40,022 nt of DNA from Thermoplasmata archaeon (GTDB lineage Archaea > Thermoplasmatota > Thermoplasmata > Thermoplasmatales > GCA-001856825), in assembly GCA_021827945.1 (NCBI GenBank), contig JAKATW010000114.1:1-40022 (forward strand), in the 5' to 3' direction. The notes beneath the pieces were generated by a model. That model saw only the letters and a program-made list of their open reading frames with translations, searched no databases and was not told the origin of the DNA. How positions within the stretch are numbered: position 1 is the first letter of the stretch; each line of letters begins with the position of its first letter. The position numbers and the translations under genes are program-made. Positions 23,280 to 29,835 of the stretch are shown here, in pieces.

Positions 23280-24704
23280 GTGAATTACTCGAGAGTACCG
23301 ATAAAGCACTTCAATCCAGATGAGAGAGTAAAGAGCCTAGACGTTCAAACGCTGGTGCCTTATACGTTAGATGAGGTAACTGCCGAAGCCTCAAGATGCC
23401 TTGGTTGTGGACTCTGTGTAGAAGGATGCCCTGCGAGAATAGATGTACCGGGTTTCCAAATAGCTGTGAAGAACGGAAATATTGAAGAGGGACTTAAGAT
23501 CAATTTCGAGAAGTTGCCATTTGTCGGAGTCTGCGGAAGTGTCTGCCCCCACCCGTGCGAAGACAACTGCATCCTTGATGATAACAAGGGACCTGTTGCT
23601 ACGAGACACATCAAGAGATTCATCTCGGAGAATTCGCCTGATTACAAGCAGTTGCTCGGAGTCGTTCAGAACGACCTGGGCGGACATCCGAAAGTCGCCA
23701 TCATCGGAGGTGGGCCATCAGGACTTTCAACTGCATTCTACCTTTCAATCAACGGAATACAGGTAGACGTCTTTGAGGCAACCGACAGGCCTGGGGGAAT
23801 GATGGTCCATGGCATCCCTGATTTCCGACTTTCGAGGGAGACTGTACAAAAGGAAGCAGATCACGTCCTGTCTTACGGCGCTCGCATCTTCTACAACACG
23901 AAGATCGGTAGAGATGTGAAGTTCGAGGATTTAATGGAGAAGTATGACGCAGTATACATCGCGATTGGTAACTGGAAACCATCGAGAACGAAGATCCCTG
24001 GAGCTGAACTAAAGGGAGTGTATCACGCTATTGACTTTTTAGGACAGGTAAACAACGGAAAGAAGTTAGAGGTCGGAGACACAGTTGCGATAATAGGAGG
24101 AGGATTCACCGCTTTTGATGCTGCAAGAATATCTCTCAGACTTGGGGCAAAGAAAGTCATTGTGATGTACAGAAGGGCTGTAACAGATAGACCCGGATAC
24201 CCGTCGAGCAACGCAGAAGAGGAGCTAGATGAGGCAGAGGAAGAGAAAGTTCAGTTCATCTGGGAAGTCACTCCGACTGAATATTACGGAGAGAACGGCA
24301 AGGTAAAAGGTATAAAGTACTGGAAGAACCAGATGGTGGATAAGGGAACTGGTAGGAGAGAACCCGTGCCAATGAAGGACAAGGAGTACACAATTGAAGT
24401 CGACACGCTCATAGAAGCCACCGGCCAGAAGGGAGACCTTTCGTTCATTCCTGAAAACATAATCAAAAAGATCAACCTTACACCTTCAGGAGATCTTATT
24501 GTCAATCAGTACAATATGACAAGCTATCCTGGGATTTTTGCTGGCGGAGACGTCACGAATGCCAGGAAAGACATAATCAGCGGGGTCGCAGATTCAGGGA
24601 GGGCAAGTATGGGCATCCTGTTCTACTTTAAGGACAAGGGTAAGATCGACCAGGTACCCGCAAAACTGATAAACTTTGAGAGCGGACCATACGCAGTTAC
24701 GTAG
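23280..24704 (+). CDS. GltD-like NADPH-dependent flavoprotein (glutamate synthase small-subunit family)
   Basis: This 474-residue protein has the glutamate synthase beta-subunit architecture: an N-terminal domain with two cysteine sets for 4Fe-4S clusters (CLGCGLCVEGCPARIDV and VCGSVCPHPCEDNC), an FAD-binding Rossmann fold (VAIIGGGPSGLSTAFYL), an NADPH-binding fold (VAIIGGGFTAFDAARISL) and the C-terminal PGIFAGGDVTNARKDII FAD motif. It moves electrons between NADPH and an acceptor. No large glutamate synthase subunit is nearby, so it may work alone or as a ferredoxin:NADP or sulfide-type oxidoreductase, as do archaeal homologues. ATG 23244 would extend it by 12 residues, but the only TATA-like sequence (ATTATTATAATAT, about 23228-23240) lies too close upstream of it, so GTG 23280 is preferred. 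Confidence 0.88.
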   Translation: MNYSRVPIKHFNPDERVKSLDVQTLVPYTLDEVTAEASRCLGCGLCVEGCPARIDVPGFQIAVKNGNIEEGLKINFEKLPFVGVCGSVCPHPCEDNCILDDNKGPVATRHIKRFISENSPDYKQLLGVVQNDLGGHPKVAIIGGGPSGLSTAFYLSINGIQVDVFEATDRPGGMMVHGIPDFRLSRETVQKEADHVLSYGARIFYNTKIGRDVKFEDLMEKYDAVYIAIGNWKPSRTKIPGAELKGVYHAIDFLGQVNNGKKLEVGDTVAIIGGGFTAFDAARISLRLGAKKVIVMYRRAVTDRPGYPSSNAEEELDEAEEEKVQFIWEVTPTEYYGENGKVKGIKYWKNQMVDKGTGRREPVPMKDKEYTIEVDTLIEATGQKGDLSFIPENIIKKINLTPSGDLIVNQYNMTSYPGIFAGGDVTNARKDIISGVADSGRASMGILFYFKDKGKIDQVPAKLINFESGPYAVT

Positions 24705-24725
24705 TACGTATGGTTAGGTGAAAGA

Positions 24726-24773
24726 ATGGCATTATTTCTTAGCAAAGGCAGAACCAGTGACACGAGGACGTGA
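24726..24773 (+). CDS. Possible mini-ORF after the GltD-like gene
   Basis: A 15-codon frame (MALFLSKGRTSDTRT) starts with ATG 24726 and ends in TGA. It is preceded by TTAGGTGAAAGA, which matches the ribosome binding site used by S8 in this window. It starts 21 bases after the GltD-like gene. The strong site suggests it may be translated, but no homology is recognised and chance is possible. Confidence 0.2.
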   Translation: MALFLSKGRTSDTRT

Positions 24774-24866
24774 CTTGATGGGTTCAGAAAAATATATGAG
24801 TTCCTAGGCAATAACAATACAGGAGATGGAATCCTCCTAGGCTAGGAAAGCCGAACCTTCTTCTGA

Positions 24867-25022
24867 ATGATGATTCCTGAATTGAAGGCGATGTTTATGG
24901 ATGAAATGGAAAAAGAGTTGAGTGAAAGAGAGGAGCAACTTGCGATTCTAAAGGAGAGGCTCAAGGCAGCTGTACGAGACCGAGATGTGTTCCTCAAGAA
25001 ATTAGAGGAGATGGAGAATTGA
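24867..25022 (+). CDS. Small coiled-coil protein
   Basis: This 51-residue frame (start MMIPELKAMFMDEMEKELSE) encodes a strongly charged amphipathic helix with a regular heptad-like pattern (LAILKERLKAAVRDRDVFLK then KLEEMEN), likely a coiled coil. The start is ATG 24867 (or 24870). Its TGA overlaps the TTG start of the next small gene in TTGA, which suggests the two are translated together. A TATA-like run (AAAAATATATGA, about 24789-24800) lies upstream. No family is recognised. Confidence 0.5.
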   Translation: MMIPELKAMFMDEMEKELSEREEQLAILKERLKAAVRDRDVFLKKLEEMEN

Positions 25023-25219
25023 ACGACCATGAGTTCAGGATGAGACTGTTTTCAATAAACAAGAATATTGCTGCATTAAGGTTTGAGTACTCTGAGGTCC
25101 TTTCTGACAACAAGATTCTGGCTATGAAACTTTATGGTTACAGGGCGACTTCACCGGATAAATTCCCTGAGTCACTAGTAATGAGAATGAAGTTCTATCT
25201 GCATTCTGGGAGAGAATAG
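25019..25219 (+). CDS. Small protein of unknown function, coupled to the coiled-coil gene
   Basis: This frame of 66 codons starts with TTG at 25019, overlapping the upstream TGA in TTGA, or with ATG at 25040. The sequence (FSINKNIAALRFEYSEVLSD, then YRATSPDKFPESLVMRMKFY) is mixed in composition and soluble, with no membrane segment. It may form a complex with the coiled-coil protein. The family is not recognised. Confidence 0.45.
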   Translation: MNDHEFRMRLFSINKNIAALRFEYSEVLSDNKILAMKLYGYRATSPDKFPESLVMRMKFYLHSGRE

Positions 25220-25255
25220 ATATCTTGGCTATCGCTGAGCTCTCGTCCTCTCAAG

Positions 25256-27112
25256 TCAGGACATTTTACTCTCAAACCACTTCGTTATCTCTTCCAGTCT
25301 TTTCACCCTGTTCTTTGGTTTTCCGCCCCTGGACAGATCGTGGTTTTCTCCCTTGAACGATATCATCCTTACTACCGATCCCTGTCGTTTCAGCTGCGTG
25401 AACATCTCGTACGCCTGCCATATCGGGCACCTGTAGTCTTCATCAGAGTGAACAATCAGCAATGGGGTCTTTACATTCTTGATGTACTTGAGTGGCGATT
25501 TCCCCCAGAAGTGTTCGAGGTTATCGTACGGATTTCCTCCCATTTGGTCAGAGTTGAACCTCGGTCCAATGTCACTCGAGAAATAGAATGAAATCTGGTC
25601 GCTTATAGACCTGTCTGCAACCGCCGCCTTGAATTGATCCGTGTGGCCCACCATCCAGTTTACCATGAAACCTCCATATGAACCGCCGATAATCCCGATC
25701 TTTTCTTTCTTGACCCCGAGTCTACTAGACGCGTAATCGATTATTTCCAGTATGTCCTGGTAATCTCTTTCACCGTAGTGCTCCTTTATTTCGAGTGCAA
25801 AGTCATCTCCATAACTGTCACTACCCCTTGGATTGGAGTACAGAACGTTGAAGCCAAGAGAGTTGATGAGATGGAACTCGAACGTAAAGGCCTCTCCATA
25901 TGATGTCCGGGGCCCACCATGGATCTCCAGGATCGTTCCTCTTTTCTGACCTCCCAAAAACCAACCCTCTATCTCTTTACCATCACTAGCTTTCATCCTG
26001 AAATTTTTTGCGCTTCTCAGTGTCCTCCTTTCCAATCTGGAGTTTATTATGGTAATTCTTCTACTCTGTCCATTAAACTGGTAAATTTCCTGCGGGACAT
26101 TTGAAAACTGAGCAACATAGTATATTCTGTCCCCGTCAAAATCAAAGGAGTCGACAGAGAAGTCGCCTTTCACTACTCCTTCCATCCTCTTATTCTCTCC
26201 GACCCTGTAAATCCCGGCTCTTCCTTCGACCGTAGCAATAAAGTAAATGTACCCCCCACGTGGAATCATCCGTTTTGTAATTCCCATCCTAGAATCTGAA
26301 TTCACAGAGTTCTCCGGAGAAATGTCATACTCTTCGAGAAGATTTTCGATTTTTCTGTTCTTGTAACGGAATAGCTTTGGACTCTCGAAGATACTCCTTT
26401 CCTGCTTCGAGAAAAGGAAGTAGAGATTACCATCTCCATCATAAACGGGTGAACTTACTCCTCCTCTCACTCCAGGAATGTAATTCGATTCCTTGCTCAA
26501 AGGATCTATGATACGAATCCTCGAGTCGTAGACATCCCAGTTATCGGGCCTCTCGACTATGGCAACTTCCTGTCTCGATGGATTGACCGCGAAGTCAGAC
26601 ATCTCTCCATCCAGCTCAAGTATTTTCTGGACCTTGCCGTTTAATCTCAGGTGCAGGAACTGATAATTGATTGTTGGAAAAAACCCCTCTCCGTTGAAGT
26701 ACATCGGATATTTCTCCAGTATCCTGAAATCATCATCCTTTGGCTTGTCCTGGGCTATTATGTAAAGACCCTTAGATAGCCGATCCCACATCATCTTTTT
26801 GACCGTGAGCTCAGTCTCCCATAGTCTCCTCTCCTCGCCTGTTTCAATGTTCTTTATGAAAACAGAAGTCTTTTTCTCCACCCGGGTCAGGTAAGCCATT
26901 CTGAACCCAGTCAAGTCTATCACTGCATCCCGATCCTCATTTCCTCTAGTGAATTTGACTGTCTTTGCTCCCTTCAGCTCAAATATCTCAGACTCATACT
27001 TATTTGACTTCTCGACTGGCCTGTATATCTCGAAAAAAGTTCTTCCGTTGGCAATATTCAAATTTGCTATAAACCTTAAATCATAGAAATCTTCAATTTT
27101 TAATGAAGACAT
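25256..27112 (-). CDS. Acylaminoacyl-peptidase-like S9 serine peptidase
   Basis: This 618-residue protein is a prolyl-oligopeptidase family (S9) enzyme. An N-terminal beta-propeller-like region with repeats such as VEGRAGIYRVGENKRMEGVV and FDFDGDRIYYVAQFSNVPQE is followed by an alpha/beta hydrolase domain. The catalytic serine is at about S478 (GIIGGSYGGFMVNWMVG), aspartate at about D559 (VHSDEDYRCPIWQAY) and histidine at about H591 (FKGENHDLSRGGKPKN). It probably releases N-acylated residues or dipeptides from peptides, completing proteasome or Tricorn-style protein breakdown. ATG 27112 is preferred over the adjacent TTG because it lies 20 bases from a TATA box. Confidence 0.93.
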   Translation of the reverse strand: MSSLKIEDFYDLRFIANLNIANGRTFFEIYRPVEKSNKYESEIFELKGAKTVKFTRGNEDRDAVIDLTGFRMAYLTRVEKKTSVFIKNIETGEERRLWETELTVKKMMWDRLSKGLYIIAQDKPKDDDFRILEKYPMYFNGEGFFPTINYQFLHLRLNGKVQKILELDGEMSDFAVNPSRQEVAIVERPDNWDVYDSRIRIIDPLSKESNYIPGVRGGVSSPVYDGDGNLYFLFSKQERSIFESPKLFRYKNRKIENLLEEYDISPENSVNSDSRMGITKRMIPRGGYIYFIATVEGRAGIYRVGENKRMEGVVKGDFSVDSFDFDGDRIYYVAQFSNVPQEIYQFNGQSRRITIINSRLERRTLRSAKNFRMKASDGKEIEGWFLGGQKRGTILEIHGGPRTSYGEAFTFEFHLINSLGFNVLYSNPRGSDSYGDDFALEIKEHYGERDYQDILEIIDYASSRLGVKKEKIGIIGGSYGGFMVNWMVGHTDQFKAAVADRSISDQISFYFSSDIGPRFNSDQMGGNPYDNLEHFWGKSPLKYIKNVKTPLLIVHSDEDYRCPIWQAYEMFTQLKRQGSVVRMISFKGENHDLSRGGKPKNRVKRLEEITKWFESKMS

Positions 27113-27131
27113 CAAATCATCAGTCTATTTC

Positions 27132-27140
27132 TTTATAAAA
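27132..27140. promoter_or_regulatory. Shared TATA element of the S9 peptidase and LsrF-like genes
   Basis: TTTATAAAA is nearly palindromic and can be read as a TATA box on both strands. It lies 20 bases from the S9 peptidase ATG on the minus strand. On the plus strand it would give a leadered LsrF-like transcript starting near 27165 that contains the mini-ORF at 27183. Confidence 0.5.
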
Positions 27141-27182
27141 ACTTGACCTTGTAAGAGTTATTGCCATCAGGAGGATGTCAGA

Positions 27183-27239
27183 ATGAGAATGGCTGACCGA
27201 GGCACAGTCACGAAATTGAAGCTACAGAAATGTTATTAG
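27183..27239 (+). CDS. Possible leader mini-ORF with strong ribosome binding site
   Basis: A frame of 18 codons (MRMADRGTVTKLKLQKCY) begins at ATG 27183. Nearby upstream is CAGGAGGATGTC, one of the best ribosome binding sites in the window. It ends 40 bases before the LsrF-like gene. It may be a leader peptide acting in regulation of that gene, or a chance frame. No family is recognised. Confidence 0.25.
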   Translation: MRMADRGTVTKLKLQKCY

Positions 27240-27279
27240 CCTAAAATAACATTCGAGGGTGCTATAAAAGGGGAAAAAT

Positions 27280-28101
27280 ATGGACTGGGGAATGAGTAAC
27301 AGGCTTTCAAGAATGATAAAACCAAAGACCGGAAGATCGGTAATGCTTGCTGCAGATCACGGATACTTCATGGGACCAACACGAAGGTTAGAAAATCCAA
27401 GAAAGATGCTGGAACCTCTGCTGCCTTATGCTGACACAGTGGCGGTTACAAGAGGGATCTTAAGGACATCGATAGATCCCAGGTGGGATACTCCAATTCT
27501 ACTAAGAGTATCTGGCGGTGCCAGTATATTGAAGGAGGACCTGAGTGATGAAGAGATCACGACCTCAATGAAAGAAGCGGTTAGACTGAACGTTTCTGCG
27601 GTCGCAATTTCAATTTTCGTAGGCACGAATCACGAGAAGCAGTCCCTGATTAACCTCTCAAAACTCGTTAACGAAGGTGAAGAGAACGGAATGCCCGTAA
27701 TGGCAATAACTGCAGTAGGAAAAGAACTGGAAAAGAGGGACGCGAAGTATCTTAGCCTATCCTGCAGACTCGCTGCAGAGATAGGAGCTCATGTTGTAAA
27801 GACTTATTATTGCGAAAATTTCAGGAAAGTGGCTGATGGAACTCCAGTCCCACTAGTTGTCGCTGGAGGGCCCAAACTGGATACAGAACTTGATGTCTTC
27901 AATTTGGTTTACAATGCACTGCAGGAGGGAGCGGTAGGAGTGGATATGGGCAGAAACATCTGGCAGAACGATAATCCTGTTGCAATGATCAAGGCGATCA
28001 GGTCAATAGTCCACGAGAAAGCAACTGTCAAAGAAGCTCAAGATGTATTCTTAGAGAACAAAGGAAAGTCTGCGGAGAAGGCAACGATTCACGGGGCATA
28101 G
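27280..28101 (+). CDS. LsrF/class I aldolase family protein (DeoC-like TIM barrel)
   Basis: This 273-residue protein is a Schiff-base aldolase/thiolase with a TIM barrel. It resembles E. coli LsrF closely along its length: DWGMSNRLSRMIKPKTGRSV, MLAADHGYFMGPT, VTRGILRTS, and the active lysine K174 in GAHVVKTYYCENFRK, then PLVVAGG and GVDMGRNIWQNDNPVAMIKA. LsrF is a thiolase that splits phosphorylated AI-2-derived 3-hydroxy-5-phosphonooxypentane-2,4-dione. Archaeal relatives are also annotated as fructose-bisphosphate aldolase or ADH synthase. Which reaction occurs here is not decided by sequence. It lacks about 29 N-terminal residues of the bacterial protein. An AAGGGGAAAAAT site precedes ATG 27280. 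Confidence 0.85.
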   Translation: MDWGMSNRLSRMIKPKTGRSVMLAADHGYFMGPTRRLENPRKMLEPLLPYADTVAVTRGILRTSIDPRWDTPILLRVSGGASILKEDLSDEEITTSMKEAVRLNVSAVAISIFVGTNHEKQSLINLSKLVNEGEENGMPVMAITAVGKELEKRDAKYLSLSCRLAAEIGAHVVKTYYCENFRKVADGTPVPLVVAGGPKLDTELDVFNLVYNALQEGAVGVDMGRNIWQNDNPVAMIKAIRSIVHEKATVKEAQDVFLENKGKSAEKATIHGA

Positions 28102-28153
28102 ACCGAGTTTCTACCTGGAGTCAGAGATCCTGCTCCTTGCTTAATTGAGATAT

Positions 28154-29719
28154 TCAGGCATTCTTCAACCTTATCTCTTTCCTAAGTTCGGCGCTCAGCC
28201 TTCCTAGCTCTTCCTCATTTTTGTTCAGGAATTTGAATGCACCTTGGAATGAAGGATTTACCTCTGTGGCTAGTCTTACCATCTCTCTGCTGATGTTCCT
28301 AAGATCAAAATGAGCCTGTGGTGTAGACCTTATTTCAGTAAAGTAAACTAGCTCCCTGAGACTCATCGTGACGATCGTTGGATGTTTGTGGGCGAAAACT
28401 ATCACATACTGAGCCGCATTCTTATCCTCTGCATATATTTCTTTGTATAGTCTTTTTGCCTCATCCAACGCCCCTACATATTCTCTCGACAGATCGTCAA
28501 TCTTGGATAATATTGGTGGCATGTCATGACCATAATCCGGGCTCAACATTTTTCTCTGAATCGTCATTGTGCGATGTCTCTGTAGATCCCTGAAAGCCCC
28601 AAAATTAGTGTTAATTTCAAAGGTGTAGTGGACGTGCTCAAAGCTCCTGTCAAGCTTGTTCCTCCTGTTACTCCTGAGCGATACGATTTTGTCAAGCATC
28701 TCTTTCTTCTTTGGAACACTAAGCAACGATATGGTACCATATAGAGACTCATAATCCCCCTCAGTTCTCTCAAAATAGTGACTGGAAATCACCCTATTGA
28801 GGGCCCTTTCATCCCTGTCCCATGACATCAATTTTACAACACTTCTTGTAACTGGTGATCCGGTCATAATGACTTCTGGAATGAAGCTCTTTATGGATTT
28901 GAGATATTCCACACTTTCTAGACCGTGTGGATTTTCAACGTTATCTATTAGCTTGGGAAAAACCAATTTTAGTTCCCTCAGGAGTTCCGAGTACAAAGAT
29001 TCGGCTTCCCTTAAACGACTTGCACTGAGTCTCTCAAGCATATGAGAGAAGGCCCTTGCATTGCCGCTTATGCCTATATTTGTAAGTGTTGAGGCAGGGA
29101 GTATGAACCGAGTTTCATCAAGAGCTCTGCTCCTCACTGAAGAATCATATGCTTTCTTCAAGATCTCTTCCGTTGTATTATCCTCTCCAGGTCTGACTTC
29201 CTTGCCGCTAGGAAGAAAGAATTTGGTATTCTCAAACGAATTGTGCTCACGGATATAATTCGAGACACCCGCGAGAATTTTCTCATAAAGTTCGAAGAGA
29301 GAATCGTTGAACTCTACGTACCTCTGTTGAAATCTTGAGGGAATGTTCGCTCTATCAGGGTCCAGGTACAGATACCTTCCGTTTCTCTTCTCTTTGTAGG
29401 ATACATACCTTGAACTCTTCTCCAGATAGGAAAGTCCTATCCTGCTTTCTTCTATGATCTTGGAAAGTACATTACTGACGTTCTGTATTCCAACTTGGGC
29501 TGTTGCAAGCTCGGCAACGGATTCATCTCCATACTCAAGGAAAACTCTCTCGTAGAATTTTTCAGCTCTATCCGGGACTTCAGCAAACTCCTTGTCCCAA
29601 AGTGTCCTTAAGTCAAGCTCTCGCGTCCTGCTATAGCGAGACATGAGTGCCCCCCTGTCAATCATCTTTTCACAGGTGATAAGAAAAACGTCTTTGTCCC
29701 TGTTGGAAAACGAGTCCAT
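28154..29719 (-). CDS. thyX: Duplicated ThyX-like protein (flavin-dependent thymidylate synthase family)
   Basis: This 521-residue protein contains two ThyX-like halves. The first (about 1-255) keeps the SxxExSxRYV part of the ThyX motif (RIGLSYLEKSSRYVSY, about 93-108) but lacks the RHR before it. It also has a ThyX-like ALDETRFILPASTLTNIGIS and NARAFSHMLERLSASRLREA. The second (about 280-521) has an intact RHR (381-383, FRDLQRHRTMTIQ) but lacks the SxxExSxRY part (IQRKMLSPDYG), and ends with SLRELVYFTEIRSTPQAHFD, matching the ThyX C-terminal motif. Canonical ThyX is about 220-260 residues and tetrameric, so this may be a fused dimer that makes dTMP from dUMP. A TATA box at 29740-29747 fits the ATG at 29719. 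Confidence 0.85.
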   Translation of the reverse strand: MDSFSNRDKDVFLITCEKMIDRGALMSRYSRTRELDLRTLWDKEFAEVPDRAEKFYERVFLEYGDESVAELATAQVGIQNVSNVLSKIIEESRIGLSYLEKSSRYVSYKEKRNGRYLYLDPDRANIPSRFQQRYVEFNDSLFELYEKILAGVSNYIREHNSFENTKFFLPSGKEVRPGEDNTTEEILKKAYDSSVRSRALDETRFILPASTLTNIGISGNARAFSHMLERLSASRLREAESLYSELLRELKLVFPKLIDNVENPHGLESVEYLKSIKSFIPEVIMTGSPVTRSVVKLMSWDRDERALNRVISSHYFERTEGDYESLYGTISLLSVPKKKEMLDKIVSLRSNRRNKLDRSFEHVHYTFEINTNFGAFRDLQRHRTMTIQRKMLSPDYGHDMPPILSKIDDLSREYVGALDEAKRLYKEIYAEDKNAAQYVIVFAHKHPTIVTMSLRELVYFTEIRSTPQAHFDLRNISREMVRLATEVNPSFQGAFKFLNKNEEELGRLSAELRKEIRLKNA

Positions 29720-29739
29720 GCGACTGCAACTTCAATTCC

Positions 29740-29747
29740 AATATATT
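29740..29747 (-). promoter_or_regulatory. TATA box of the ThyX-like gene
   Basis: AATATATT lies 21 bases ahead of the ATG at 29719 on the minus strand, consistent with a leaderless transcript. Confidence 0.55.
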
Positions 29748-29805
29748 CTTTGTCTTTGCCAACCGTGTTCCAAAGAGTGAAATATCTATCGATAAAATTG
29801 AAAAA

Positions 29806-29814
29806 TCTATTTTA
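29806..29814 (+). promoter_or_regulatory. TATA box of the aldolase/dehydrogenase gene
   Basis: TCTATTTTA ends 22 bases ahead of ATG 29836. With the ThyX-like TATA on the other strand about 60 bases away, the two divergent genes have separate core promoters in a 116-base gap. Confidence 0.5.
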
Positions 29815-29835
29815 TCAGGGTGGTATTCGCAATTC

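Noticed and set aside
27116-27279. tRNA or C/D box RNA in the gap before the LsrF-like gene
   Set aside because: No cloverleaf pairing, anticodon arm or clear C/D box pair could be drawn by eye.
19151-28101. A quorum-sensing system built from the lactonase-like and LsrF-like genes
   Set aside because: The genes lie 8 kb apart, no synthase, receptor, kinase or transporter is seen, and both families also have general metabolic roles.
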